Shown: positions 26,675 to 36,052 of the stretch, one piece after another
Position numbering within the stretch: the first letter of the stretch is position 1
Layout: every line of letters begins with the position of its first letter
DNA from: CBDBLK01 sp965215445
Lineage (GTDB): Bacteria > Bdellovibrionota > Bacteriovoracia > Bacteriovoracales > Bacteriovoracaceae
Reading direction: 5' to 3'
Assembly (NCBI GenBank): GCA_965215445.1
Contig: CBDCDT010000002.1
Coordinates: 310,001-374,000, forward strand
DNA length: 64,000 nt
The notes under the pieces: generated by a model
Databases searched by the model: none
What the model saw: only the letters and a program-made list of their open reading frames with translations
Told to the model about the DNA's origin: nothing
Program-made: the position numbers and the translations under genes

Positions 26675-27249
26675 ACCTTTATTTGGGGCTGGTTCACCAC
26701 CCGATCAAAAACAAAAAGGGCGAGTTGGTCACCACTTCAGTGACCAATCTGGACATCCACGACATCGCCCGCAGTTGCCGCACCTTTGGCGTAAAAAAAT
26801 ACTTCATCATCACTCCCTTGCAGGCCCAGCAGGATTTGGTAGAGCGCATTCTCGAACACTGGAGCAAAAATGGGCCACAGGGTACCAACCCCGACCGCAC
26901 TGAGGCCTTGGGCCGTATTCAATTGTCCAAGCATATAGAAGAAGCGTGCCAAGTCATAACGACAGAGGCAGGGGCCTCCCCCCGCCTGGTGGCCACCGGG
27001 GCCAAGCTGGAGAGCTTTGACCATTCCTGCCATTCCCTGAGTCAAAAAATGTCCCTTGACAAGGCCCCGTATTTTTTGCTATTCGGCACTGGCTGGGGAC
27101 TTCATCCTTCACTGATTGAAAGTTCCGACTTTACGCTGGAACCCATTTCAGGTAAGGTTCCCGGAGACTACAATCACTTGTCCGTGCGCTCGGCAGTGGC
27201 CATTTATCTGGATCGACTGAACTCACCGCACGCTATCAAAGGGAGCTGA
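26671..27249 (+). CDS. Second SPOUT RNA methyltransferase (PF09936-like)
   Basis: A 192-residue protein with a GTG start overlapping trmD by 4 bp. The N-terminus YLGLVHHPIKNKKGELVTTSVTNLDIHDIARSCRTFGVKKYFIITP and the C-terminal FLLFGTGWGLHPSLIES..L.PI....YNHLSVRSAVAIYLDRL show the deep knot of the predicted SAM-dependent RNA methyltransferase family PF09936, found beside trmD in Thermotoga and deltaproteobacterial-type genomes. The modified RNA position is unknown. Confidence 0.82.
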   Translation: MNLYLGLVHHPIKNKKGELVTTSVTNLDIHDIARSCRTFGVKKYFIITPLQAQQDLVERILEHWSKNGPQGTNPDRTEALGRIQLSKHIEEACQVITTEAGASPRLVATGAKLESFDHSCHSLSQKMSLDKAPYFLLFGTGWGLHPSLIESSDFTLEPISGKVPGDYNHLSVRSAVAIYLDRLNSPHAIKGS

Positions 27250-27253
27250 CGAA

Positions 27254-27637
27254 ATGAACTTGTTAGAATTGGTAAAAAAGGATCACGCCAACCCCAAAGT
27301 GGCCGACATTCCCTTTTTTAAAACCGGCGATACGGTCAGCGTTCACGCCCGGATTCAAGAGGGAGGCAAAAGCCGCGTTCAGGTTTTCAAGGGCGTAGTC
27401 ATCGCCATCCGCAGGCGGGGGAATGTCGAGGGGCATTTTCGCGTGCGCAAAGTATCCTCCGGTATCGGCGTCGAACGGGTTTTTCCCTTCCACGCCCCCA
27501 ATATTGACAAGGTGGTACTCGACCAAAGGGGCAAATCCCGACGCGCCAAACTTTACTACTTGCGCGATCGCTCTGGAAAATCAGCGCGTATCGCCATCGA
27601 CTACGACCGCCGGCCCTCAAAGCAAAGTAAATCGTAG
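27254..27637 (+). CDS. rplS: 50S ribosomal protein L19
   Basis: A 127-residue ribosomal protein. Family motifs are FKTGDTVSVHARIQEGGKSRVQVFKGVVIA and VRKVSSGIGVERVFPFHAPNIDKVVLDQRGKSRRAKLYYLRDRSGKSARI. It follows the SPOUT gene by 4 bp in the rimM-trmD-rplS operon, and rnhB follows 6 bp later. Confidence 0.96.
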   Translation: MNLLELVKKDHANPKVADIPFFKTGDTVSVHARIQEGGKSRVQVFKGVVIAIRRRGNVEGHFRVRKVSSGIGVERVFPFHAPNIDKVVLDQRGKSRRAKLYYLRDRSGKSARIAIDYDRRPSKQSKS

Positions 27638-27643
27638 GCAAAA

Positions 27644-28330
27644 ATGCCACCATTGCGCATTTTGTACGGTATTGACGAGGCCGGGCGCGGGCCACTTGCC
27701 GGTTCCGTGGTGGCCGCCACTGCCGCACTGTGGGGAGATATTGAACCAGGCCTTGCCTATTTGGCCGAGCAAAACGTCACCGACAGCAAAAAATTGACTC
27801 AACAAGCCAGAGAAGAAAAAATCAAGGCGTGGGGAATTTCCCTCCCTGATTTTAAAAAGAATCAGACTCCCCTCGTGCAACTAACCCCTGGCTGCTGGAT
27901 GGGATTTAGTGTCTTTGCAAACCCACCCGCCCGAATCGACCAAATCAATATCCTAAAGGCCAGTCTGGAGGCCATGCAATTTTCCTTTGAAAAACTCCAC
28001 CAAAATCTGCTGCAAAACCATTTTGCGCAAGACGAAGATGTTCCCTATTCGGTATTAGTCGATGGGCCACACCTGCCCCCCGCCTGGAAAGGGCAGACTT
28101 GGGCCAAGGCAATGATTAAGGGCGATTCACGCTCGCGCATCATCGGGGCCGCCAGCATCGTCGCCAAAGAGTACCGGGACAACCTTATGCAAAAGCTCGG
28201 CAACAAATGGCCTGGATACGGGTTTGCCCAAAACGCCGGCTACCCCACAAGGCAACACAAAGAGGCCATCCTCCGCCTTGGCCCCACTCCCGAACACCGA
28301 AAAACCTTTCGCGGAGTCGTTTTGCCATGA
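27644..28330 (+). CDS. rnhB: Ribonuclease HII
   Basis: A 228-residue enzyme that cleaves RNA in RNA-DNA hybrids and removes misincorporated ribonucleotides. Catalytic motifs are GIDEAGRGPLAG (DE pair), VTDSKKLT, VLVDG and KGDSRSRIIGAASIVAKEYRD. The C-terminus GYGFAQNAGYPTRQHKEAILRLGPTPEHRKTF is typical. Its TGA overlaps an ATG (ATGA at 28327), which looks like the original start of the damaged yraN. Confidence 0.95.
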   Translation: MPPLRILYGIDEAGRGPLAGSVVAATAALWGDIEPGLAYLAEQNVTDSKKLTQQAREEKIKAWGISLPDFKKNQTPLVQLTPGCWMGFSVFANPPARIDQINILKASLEAMQFSFEKLHQNLLQNHFAQDEDVPYSVLVDGPHLPPAWKGQTWAKAMIKGDSRSRIIGAASIVAKEYRDNLMQKLGNKWPGYGFAQNAGYPTRQHKEAILRLGPTPEHRKTFRGVVLP

Positions 28331-28604
28331 AAGGACTTTCTCTCGAGTTGGCCCATTCCCGCAGCTTTTCGGCATCCCCATAGTCCTGAGTGAATTGGTT
28401 CTTAGAGAAAAAGGTTGTGGCCAGGTCGATCTGGCCAGGCTCTTGCCGAGTGGCCTGATTGAACTTTGCGAAGTCAAATCAAACCCCAGCACTCTCTCTT
28501 CGCGCCAAAAAATGAGGTTAAAGCGCAGCGCCCGACTGTGTTCCTGGCTTTTTAATCGTCCCACCAAGATTTCTTTGGCCAAACAAAAGGCCCAGGCCTA
28601 TTAG
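28327..28604 (+). pseudogene. YraN/UPF0102-like nuclease, probably frameshifted
   Basis: The ATG at 28327 overlaps the rnhB stop but reaches TAG after 18 codons. The neighbouring frame, from about 28340 to 28604, reads LSELVLREKGCGQVDLARLLPSGLIELCEVKSN then SRQKMRLKRSARL, matching the YraN pattern (hydrophobic strand, EVK metal site, R-rich helix). rnhB-yraN is a common pairing. A single frameshift near 28345-28385 would restore the gene, though even then it is shorter than usual. This is a decayed gene or a local sequencing error. Confidence 0.55.
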
Positions 28605-28976
28605 GCAGAAGGGCCAGTTGAAGTTACGCCTCTTTCACTCCAAAACCTGAACACCCTGTTCGGCGGCGGCCCTGACTGCGGCCTCTCTTTGGGCAATTTG
28701 GGTTTCAAGATCAACGATGGTCTGTCTCATGTGCCACAAAGTTTGCCGGTTGGTGTTTTCGGCAAGTCCCTCGATGGGTTCTGCAATACGCAAGTCCAAC
28801 AACCGCGTACCCTCAATGGGTCATAGGCCTTGCCCTGACTTAAAGTTGTGGCCTATTTATCTCTTGTCTAGCAGCACCTAGCGACTGTTTTAACTTTTAG
28901 CCGTTTCCAGTTCATTCAATTCTTCAATCCTCGAAGATACTTTTTCAAATCTTGTTAAAATCAATCCAGCATTCTC
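28605..28976. other. Gap with a minus-strand coding remnant
   Basis: No intact gene. On the minus strand, 28817-28640 is open and reads like a helical protein end (..LAENTNRQTLWHMRQTIVDLETQIAQREAAVRAAAEQGV..) before a stop, but it lacks a normal start and follows an in-frame TGA. It may be the tail of the damaged lipoprotein gene upstream or a separate relic. The rest (28820-28976) shows nothing recognisable. Confidence 0.35.
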
Positions 28977-30426
28977 TCATAATCTTCCCGCGCCAAAAAA
29001 TACTGATGGTCCTCTTAAAGCGCTAAAGCTTGCATCCAAGGGAAAGATTTTTTTTGTAAAAAGGTTCCTGGCTTTCAGAAGAAACTTTGGGGAATCATCA
29101 GGTTTAGCAACGTTAACCACTTGAACAGTGTCATAATCCATTTTTGAATTATAACTATAACGATAATATTTAAGAAAACTTTCTAATTCATTACGCTTGG
29201 CCAATATTGAAGAGTGTTCATCCAATTGTCTTGCCAGGTCCAGATTTTTTTCGCCAAATTTGCTACCAAATATTTCCACTGTCCGCTGCGAACCATACCA
29301 GCGTAAAAATCCGCTTTGGCCTGGTCGAGTTGGGATTTCATGCCCACCAGGAATTGGAGACACAAAATAACCTTCGGCAAGCTCGTCACTTCCCCTTTGA
29401 AGCGTCATCAGACCGTCGTTTTCGGGAATCAGGTCGTTCTCCATTTTCTGGAAGATTGCAGTCAAACGCCTCAAAGCACGCAAGAACTCGGGCATATTGT
29501 CGGCCGTTTTTAAAGCTCTCGCTCCCTTGTGAGCATAAATCAATCCGCGCCTGGAAATGGAAAAGAGGAGAGGGACTCCCGCAAACATGACATTTGTTGC
29601 TCCCTCAAACCCAACTTCTCCAACGACTGCGCCGGCGTATCGGGCGCGGTGTTTGGTATTTTTACAGGCGTAGGTGTCCGTAAAGTTGATATAAAAATTT
29701 CCCATCATAGACACTGAATTTCCAGCAACAGTTGCCATCTGGCCTGCAGTTTCCCCTGCGGCAAAAACGGATGCCTTGAAAGTCACCTCATCGTCCTCAC
29801 TGCGCTTTTGAAAAAATTCGCCTTTGGCGTATTTGTAGAAATTAATGGCCGCAGAGGCCAGACCTGTTTTGATTTTGGTATCGAGTTCCACCGTCTGCTC
29901 TGTTTTCTCTTTGGCACTGGTTCCCCGAAGCCAGTCCCACGGCAACCATATTTCCCATTTCAACAAAGACGTTTTTTGCTCCCTCGACAACACCCTCTTT
30001 GGCCTTTGTCCTGCCTTCTTCACCCTCACGAATATGAGCACAACTCAAGCGTTCTTCTTCGGGAACGGAAGTACAGGTTTGACTCTCTACTGTCTGGCGG
30101 CACATTTCCGCCACGTCGTCCAGAGAAAGAGGTGCATCGGCACTTCTTTATCAACCACCCGGCGGTAGGCCTTGATGACATCCACCAAGTCCGGCCTGCG
30201 GCCATAAAAATTTCTTATGCGTGGAAGATCGGCGGTCAACTCCTTCCAAAAGGCCCTTTCTTCTCTACGCTGTTGAACTTCACTGGTGTATATGGGTTCC
30301 GGCGTAGGCAGGATACCTGCTCTGCCCGTTAGATAAGGCCGCCATTTTTGCCGATTTGTGGGTACAACCAGAGAAAGTGAGACTTGCCGTCGTCAGGAGA
30401 AGAAGAGTTTTGCGAAAAATTTTCAT
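28977..30426 (-). pseudogene. Lipoprotein gene broken by about three frameshifts
   Basis: It begins at an ATG at 30426 (AAAGGA upstream) with a clear lipoprotein signal (MKIFRKTLLLLTTASLTFSGC). The reading then has to change frame near 30315, near 30132 and near 29930 to stay protein-like: PEPIYTSEVQQRREERAFWKEL, then LDDVAEMCRQTVESQTC.., then TSAKEKTEQTVELDTKI. From about 29930 to the stop at 28977 the frame is intact and encodes about 315 residues with an internal hydrophobic stretch (NVMFAGVPLLFSI). Joined, it would be about 480 residues. No known domain recognised. It is a pseudogene unless the assembly is faulty here. Confidence 0.6.
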
Positions 30427-30640
30427 TTGACCATTCCTTTGTTTTTCTTTGTTGCTACTTCCCCCCTTATCGGCCTTGGCCTTAAAGAACTTTAATGCAC
30501 CCCCCCCATCGCAAACTATGAGAATTAAAAGGGTTTTCTCCAAACCGGACAGGTAAAATCAAGAATCCAAAGGCCAAAATTTACACAATGCTTAAAGTTG
30601 CAAATTTGCCAAATATTTCCACCTCCTCTAACCTGAATGG
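30427..30640. other. Intergenic stretch before a divergent membrane-protein gene
   Basis: 214 bp between divergent genes. It contains a C8 homopolymer at 30498-30505. No RNA or clear promoter could be identified. Confidence 0.4.
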
Positions 30641-31042
30641 GTGAGAACTCCGATTCTTTTGCTGTTTTTTTTCCTCTTGCAGTTGGCGACCTGGTCGCCC
30701 CGCGCGCAAGCGCAGATACTCGACCCCAGAGTCAAGGCGGTCACGGTGATGGCCCTTTACGGCACCATCGGCGGTTTTTTGCTGGGAACGGCCTCCCTGG
30801 CCTTCCACAAAGATGGCCGCAGTATCTCGCGGGGCACTTCTCTGGGCCTTTATGCCGGCCTGCTCTTTGGAGGTTATGTGGTGGGTTCCCACTACATAAT
30901 GAGGCAAAGAGGCCAACAAGACACTATCGCTCCAACCGGCCAAGCAGACACCTACAATATTCTTGAGGGAGTGCAAACCCAACTTTGGAACCCTCCCGAC
31001 TTTCCCCTGTTTTACCTTAACCTGTTCCAATTGCGTTTCTAA
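30641..31042 (+). CDS. Small exported membrane protein, unrecognised
   Basis: A 133-residue protein from a GTG at 30641. A signal peptide (TPILLLFFFLLQLATWSPRAQA) is followed by two glycine-rich hydrophobic segments (VMALYGTIGGFLLGTASLAF and GLYAGLLFGGYVVGSHYIM), like a hairpin membrane anchor. The C-terminus (FPLFYLNLFQLRF) overlaps the 3' end of the convergent ispA-like gene by 26 bp. Function unknown. Confidence 0.6.
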   Translation: MRTPILLLFFFLLQLATWSPRAQAQILDPRVKAVTVMALYGTIGGFLLGTASLAFHKDGRSISRGTSLGLYAGLLFGGYVVGSHYIMRQRGQQDTIAPTGQADTYNILEGVQTQLWNPPDFPLFYLNLFQLRF

Positions 31043-31949
31043 GTGCCGCCATCTGCTGCTTATCAAAATGGGATTTCAAAGCGGCCTCTTTTTCATTCAA
31101 CAAAGCAGTCGTTTTTTGCCGAAATTCTTTAAATAGGGAATAAAAAATAGGTGTTTGTTCCCGCGTACTCTCAAGAGAGGCGAGAAGTTCACCCAGCTTG
31201 CGCGTACATTCACAAAAAAAGTGCGGCCAGGGATTAACCATTTTTTCGTGCTCGGAAAAGGGCCGCGTGCACTCTGCCAGATCATCTAAAAGTTGAAAGG
31301 CCAGGCCGAGCGCTAGACCTGTACGCCACCACCACAAGGCCTTTCTTCTTTCATTTTTTTTGCATAAATAACCTGAGATTAAAGCGACTTGAATCAGGCG
31401 GGCAGTTTTTAGCTCATAGGTTGTCAAAAGGTGGGAAAAAGAAGGAGGCCCGGAAATTCTATAGGAGAGGTCGCGGCATTGACCATCAATCAGTCCCTTA
31501 GGGCCGAGTGCCCAGGCACACACTTTGCGAATAAGAACAGCGTTCGAGGCGTTTAAATTCGCCCACAGAGCATAACTGGCGTTGAGTAAACCATCACCAA
31601 CCAAAACCGCCTGCCACTGGCCGTAAGCTTTGTGCAAACTCGCTCGATCCCGCCTTAAATCGTCATCATCCATACAGGGAAGGTCGTCGTGGGCCAATGT
31701 ATAAGCGTGATGCATTTCCAAACCCGAACACAATAAACTCAAGTCTGAAGTTGGGTTTTCGAGTTCTTTCAAAGCATCTTTTTGAGAATCTTCAAACGCT
31801 GAAACCGCCAGAAGTGGCCGAAACAATTTTCCCGACGGCAAAACGGCATAAGTATAGGCCGGGGCCAGACCGCTGTTGGCAGCGTAACGCTTGAGATGAA
31901 ATTCCAGGTTTTGCAAGATGAGCGTGCGCGCCTGACAATTAAATTTCAT
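31017..31949 (-). CDS. ispA: Polyprenyl synthetase (farnesyl/geranylgeranyl diphosphate synthase)
   Basis: A 310-residue class I isoprenyl synthase that condenses isopentenyl diphosphate with allylic diphosphates. The first aspartate-rich motif HDDLPCMDDDDLRR (residues 87-100) is intact, preceded by the SGKLFRP substrate loop. The second motif is DDLAE (222-226), with Glu where the family usually has the last Asp. Its start overlaps the upstream aminotransferase fusion gene by 11 bp, placing it last in the thrS-ddl-aminotransferase-ispA operon. Product chain length cannot be read safely. Confidence 0.85.
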   Translation of the reverse strand: MKFNCQARTLILQNLEFHLKRYAANSGLAPAYTYAVLPSGKLFRPLLAVSAFEDSQKDALKELENPTSDLSLLCSGLEMHHAYTLAHDDLPCMDDDDLRRDRASLHKAYGQWQAVLVGDGLLNASYALWANLNASNAVLIRKVCAWALGPKGLIDGQCRDLSYRISGPPSFSHLLTTYELKTARLIQVALISGYLCKKNERRKALWWWRTGLALGLAFQLLDDLAECTRPFSEHEKMVNPWPHFFCECTRKLGELLASLESTREQTPIFYSLFKEFRQKTTALLNEKEAALKSHFDKQQMAALRNAIGTG

Positions 31950-34900
31950 CTTTCAAGGAGAGAAAGCGTTCCATCTGCGCATAACTGGGATCGACGACAA
32001 AAAAGCTTCCCCGACTTCTGAAAAAATGCTGGAGAGGCAAAGGCAACGCCCCGCAAAAGGTTCCCCGGCCATTTTTGAGTTGGGATTGGATGGGATAACG
32101 GGAAAGCACACGCTCTAGCTCTTGATGAAACTTTTCTCTCACATCAAAAAAGCGCTTGGGATCAGACACTATACGCTTCATGGCGCGACAGTATTGGGCC
32201 AGACTAAATTCGTCTCCATCCCAAGTGGAAATCATCATTAGTGGTTCTTTGACAAAAATATCTTTTTCCAGCATGGCCACTGCCGACTGCCCTCCCAAAA
32301 AGGCAAAACTGGCGTTGGGAGTGAGGTCTGAATCGTTAGAAGCAAAATAATGCTGATCAGACCAGCTAAACATTTGTGCGGCCGTTTCATTGTAAATGAG
32401 AGGAATCCCGCGATTTTTCAAAAGAGTTTTTAATCCTTTTAAAAAATCGTATACGACCGGAACCAAATCCCTCTGGCGAACGGGTTCAATCCAAACCGCC
32501 ATATAATCGTGTTGATCGAGCAAGGCCTCTACGCTCGACAAATTTTCCTCGGGTAAAATATCCACGTCAAAAAGTGAAGTGGACTCCCCGCTCAAAGCAC
32601 GCGCCAAAAAAGTCTCATTGCCAAAAATATGCCCGCTAAAAGTTAGCAGGCGCTTTTTGCAACGGCCTTTGTGCCATAAACTTTTAAAAATTTTATCAAC
32701 ACATTCTGATTGCCCACTGGCACTATAAAAATGTCTCAATTCTGTCGGTGCCTGCTCACCCACTGCTTTCAGATATTCAAGGAAACGAAGACTTACAAAA
32801 TTGGAAAGGCAAATTTTGTTATTCAAGCAGGGAAGCTGCTCTTTCAAATAATCACAATCCAATTCGCCAAGGCCCAAGGGAGCATCAATTCTATCAGACA
32901 AAGAAGGCCGCAATTTTTTCCATTGGAGAGGAGAGGTGTAATAGATCACATCCCGGTATGTCTCAAAATCGAGATAGTCTTCTTTGAGATAACATTGTTC
33001 ATAGGCCCCCAGTGAGAGGTTGATGGAAAGCATACTCGCCGCAACTCTATCGCGGTTGCGGCCTTGAATACGCTTGGCCCCACGGTTTATCGCCAAAATG
33101 GCCAAAGCGTACTTCATGGGACGGCCCAGACCAAGATTTCTATGGTTGGGATGAACCGTGGTATCCAGCGCATATAAAGACTCGTCGTCATGCCAATAAG
33201 GGTCTTGGCGAATTCCCCTAATCTGAGGGTGGTCTTGGGGAAGCGAGCTAAAACTAATCGCCTTGAGTTCACGGCCTTTAGCTTGCACTTCTTTTGATTC
33301 GAGCAACAGACTCAGACCAAAAGCGCTGGAAGCAGTTTTTGCAAAACTTTCTCTTCCCGTTTGGCGTGCCGGTTCGTAACTAATTTTTTGCAATTCTTGA
33401 ATCAAGTCATCGTACCGGGAAAAGTTTTTGCCATCTACGACAACAATTTTTTCCCCTTCTTGAAGTTTCCCTTGCGCTCGCATAAGTTGGCCGATCTCAT
33501 CTAAAAGTTTGGATTCAGAAACATCTTTGCCGTGAAGTTTATTCCAACGCATACGCATTAACATTTCGTGCCACTGGTAAATATCATCGACTTGCTTACC
33601 GAAAGGCCCTGAAGAAATGGGAAGTGTCTCAGGAACTGCTTCATTGCGATTCAGAAAAATCTTCTGTGCCAAGGCATCCAAACGTTCAAAGAGAAAATCA
33701 AAATCGGATGCGCTAAAAGCAGTATTGAGCCGAAAACGCAAAGTCCTCTCTCCTGCCGGATAGTAAAGCAGGCCATAGTCAAAGCGATGCTTGACAAAAA
33801 GTTTGACCAAATCGGCATCTTTAAAATCAAAGGCGAAGGCCAGTCCTTGAGCACGAGGTCTTTCAATAAATTGAGCGTAAGTTTGAACAAAATGAGCAAG
33901 CCTTTTGGTGGCCTCTTCTTCAAGTTTTTCAATGCGCTGCCCTGATTGTTCCAAGGCCAGGGCGTGTTGGTAACCGCGCACGAGTGAAGCGACCTGAAAG
34001 TGCTGATCCTTTTCCAACTCTGAAAGCTCTAAAGAGTGAGAACTTATCACCAGGCCGGATTGGGATTTTTTGGCACAGGTTATATAATCGGGATAAAGTG
34101 GTTTCCCAATACTGGTCAACAAATTAAACCCCCGATGCCAAAAAAAGGTTCGTCCCAAATGAAAACCGGTCTGAATTTCATCGTATATCAAGGGCACTTG
34201 AAAGCTCTTTGCCATTAATAAAAGTGCCGTATGAAAGCGATCCGAACTGTAGCGATCACCTCCTTCACATTGCATCGGTTCAATAATGATGGCAAAAAAT
34301 TTTTGAGAGGAAAGCTCACTGCGGACTTGAAGCAGCGCCTTCACTTCCCTTTCAAGCATCCCCTCTTGCAACCACTCCGAGGGAACTTTTTGTCCAGAGT
34401 CGGGAGCATGTTCCCAAAACTTGCGCCATTTCTCGGGAAACTGGCATTGCATCTCGCTGCCCTCTAGTTCGGGATAGGGGCAAAAAGTTGTTTCAAGGCC
34501 TGGAATCTGAAAAGGTTCGCGCTTGGAAGGACTCCAAGTGCTAAACAAACTTAGCAACGTACGGCCGTGAAAACTTCCTTCAAAGGCCAAAATTTTATGT
34601 GCCTGCTGATGCTTGCGCCGCCGATAACACAGACCCAGTGCTGTCTCGTTGGCGACAGAACCACTATTGCACAAAAGCATTGTGATGTGTTCAAAACTGG
34701 TTTGGCGCTTTAAAAAGTTTTGAAACCCCGAACGCAACCCCAGAAAATGCTCACCTTGAAAGTCGTTTGTCCACGCCTCTTGAAAGTGTGCCGTACCCAT
34801 AAAAATGGAGGCATTAAACCCCAATCCCAACGAGGCAATTTGGCTGGCGGCATCCATCATATAGCGGGTTTTTCCCTCGGCTGTGGAAATCGCCAAATAC

Positions 34901-35049
34901 GGCCCTTGTCCCTTCCTCAAATTGACAAGATAAGTTTTTTTATCGGGAGGTATAAAATCCTCGGCGTAATAGTTTTGCAACTCACGCTTGGCGTATTCGG
35001 CATCACTGCCCTCAATCAAGGGAACGGAGTGAAGATTTTTATTCGGCAC
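31939..35049 (-). CDS. Tri-domain fusion: class III aminotransferase - GNAT - degenerate aminotransferase
   Basis: A 1036-residue protein from a GTG at 35049. Residues 1-460 are a PLP-dependent class III aminotransferase: NSGSVANE (128-135), FEGSFHGRT (156-164), EPMQCEGG, YDEIQTGF (289-296) and a CAKKSQSG lysine site (325-332). The KK[ST]Q form resembles lysine 6-aminotransferases. Residues about 590-705 are a GNAT acetyltransferase with TTVHPNHRNLGLGR as acetyl-CoA motif. Residues about 720-1036 repeat the aminotransferase fold in altered form: the DE pair is NE (LIYNETAA) and the lysine position reads FLGGQS, so it should not bind PLP covalently. Overlapping genes on both sides show tight operon coupling. 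An amine or amino acid is probably transaminated and N-acetylated; the substrate is unknown. Confidence 0.8.
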   Translation of the reverse strand: MPNKNLHSVPLIEGSDAEYAKRELQNYYAEDFIPPDKKTYLVNLRKGQGPYLAISTAEGKTRYMMDAASQIASLGLGFNASIFMGTAHFQEAWTNDFQGEHFLGLRSGFQNFLKRQTSFEHITMLLCNSGSVANETALGLCYRRRKHQQAHKILAFEGSFHGRTLLSLFSTWSPSKREPFQIPGLETTFCPYPELEGSEMQCQFPEKWRKFWEHAPDSGQKVPSEWLQEGMLEREVKALLQVRSELSSQKFFAIIIEPMQCEGGDRYSSDRFHTALLLMAKSFQVPLIYDEIQTGFHLGRTFFWHRGFNLLTSIGKPLYPDYITCAKKSQSGLVISSHSLELSELEKDQHFQVASLVRGYQHALALEQSGQRIEKLEEEATKRLAHFVQTYAQFIERPRAQGLAFAFDFKDADLVKLFVKHRFDYGLLYYPAGERTLRFRLNTAFSASDFDFLFERLDALAQKIFLNRNEAVPETLPISSGPFGKQVDDIYQWHEMLMRMRWNKLHGKDVSESKLLDEIGQLMRAQGKLQEGEKIVVVDGKNFSRYDDLIQELQKISYEPARQTGRESFAKTASSAFGLSLLLESKEVQAKGRELKAISFSSLPQDHPQIRGIRQDPYWHDDESLYALDTTVHPNHRNLGLGRPMKYALAILAINRGAKRIQGRNRDRVAASMLSINLSLGAYEQCYLKEDYLDFETYRDVIYYTSPLQWKKLRPSLSDRIDAPLGLGELDCDYLKEQLPCLNNKICLSNFVSLRFLEYLKAVGEQAPTELRHFYSASGQSECVDKIFKSLWHKGRCKKRLLTFSGHIFGNETFLARALSGESTSLFDVDILPEENLSSVEALLDQHDYMAVWIEPVRQRDLVPVVYDFLKGLKTLLKNRGIPLIYNETAAQMFSWSDQHYFASNDSDLTPNASFAFLGGQSAVAMLEKDIFVKEPLMMISTWDGDEFSLAQYCRAMKRIVSDPKRFFDVREKFHQELERVLSRYPIQSQLKNGRGTFCGALPLPLQHFFRSRGSFFVVDPSYAQMERFLSLKDEI

Positions 35050-36052
35050 GATCTACTTCCTTTTTAATAATTTGACCGAGAAAATGCGCATAAGAATGGC
35101 CTTGGCCCTCAAGCATCATGGGAAACATACTAATCGGAGTGTGCCCCGGAAAAGTGTTAATCTCGTTCAAGATGGGTTCTCCCTCTTGGTTCAAGAAAAA
35201 ATCAATGCGCGCCAAATGGCGCACGCCAAGGCCCTCAAAGGCAACGCGACTATAGCGCTCGATTTTTTCGAGGGCCTTTGTCTCCAAATCGGGCGCCTTT
35301 GTCAAGGTGCGGGTTTGCCCCTCTTTGCCGTATTTTTGATGGTAATCGTAAAAACTCCCACTGGGACAGATAATTTCACCCGGATGAGTCGTTTGCAATT
35401 GCCCGTTGTATTGATAAGCGGCAACTTCCAATTCACGGCCGGCAATTTTTTTTTCCAACAAGACGTAGGATGAAAACTCGAAGGCCCGCTCAATACTTGT
35501 CTCCAATTCGGAAGCATCAGTGACATGAAAAATGCCAACGCTGGAACCCTGTCTGGCGGCCTTGACAAAAACGTCTTTTCCATGGGCCTCAAAAAAAGTA
35601 AGTGCCCGTTCCCCAATACCGAGAGACTCGCGATAGAAAAAGAGAAAGGGGGCATTGGGAATTTGAAGAGCGTCGAGCCACAATTTACTGGTCACCTTAT
35701 TAAAACAAATTTGACTCCCTTCAGGGCCGGAACCGAGATAGGGAAGATTCATCAATTCAAAAACGCTTTGAATATCCCCCGTCTCCCCCGGAAAACCGTG
35801 CAAACAGGGAATGGCAAAATCCAGAGGTATGCCTTGAGTGTCGCCAAAATAAAAAAGCTCCCCACTTCTGCGCAATTCACAAATTTTTCCGTCAATGTCT
35901 CTGCGCGTGCCGTCTTTACCAATTTCAACATAATAAGTCTCTACAAAATCGAGCTTTTGAAGCTGATCCAAAAAGTAGTCGGCACTTTTAAGTGAAATGT
36001 CGTGTTCGGCACTACCTCCTCCGCATAAAAGTAAAACATTAACCCGTTTCAA
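35039..36052 (-). CDS. ddl: D-alanine--D-alanine ligase family (ATP-grasp)
   Basis: A 337-residue ATP-grasp ligase. It has the N-terminal LLCGGGSAEHDISLKSA (family GG.SxEHxxS), HGFPGETGDIQ (usually HGxxGEDGxxQ), KAARQGSSVGI, E-GRELEVA and the metal-binding EINTFPGHTPISMFP end. These match D-Ala-D-Ala ligases, which make the peptidoglycan dipeptide, but several positions are unusual (FPGET, GPEGSQICFNK). A related dipeptide or amino-acid ligation is possible given the operon. It overlaps thrS by 4 bp and the aminotransferase fusion by 11 bp. Confidence 0.82.
   Translation of the reverse strand: MKRVNVLLLCGGGSAEHDISLKSADYFLDQLQKLDFVETYYVEIGKDGTRRDIDGKICELRRSGELFYFGDTQGIPLDFAIPCLHGFPGETGDIQSVFELMNLPYLGSGPEGSQICFNKVTSKLWLDALQIPNAPFLFFYRESLGIGERALTFFEAHGKDVFVKAARQGSSVGIFHVTDASELETSIERAFEFSSYVLLEKKIAGRELEVAAYQYNGQLQTTHPGEIICPSGSFYDYHQKYGKEGQTRTLTKAPDLETKALEKIERYSRVAFEGLGVRHLARIDFFLNQEGEPILNEINTFPGHTPISMFPMMLEGQGHSYAHFLGQIIKKEVDRAE

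Noticed and set aside
30498..30505. C8 tract as a possible phase-variation switch
   Set aside because: It lies upstream of and outside any convincing coding frame, so slippage would not change a protein.
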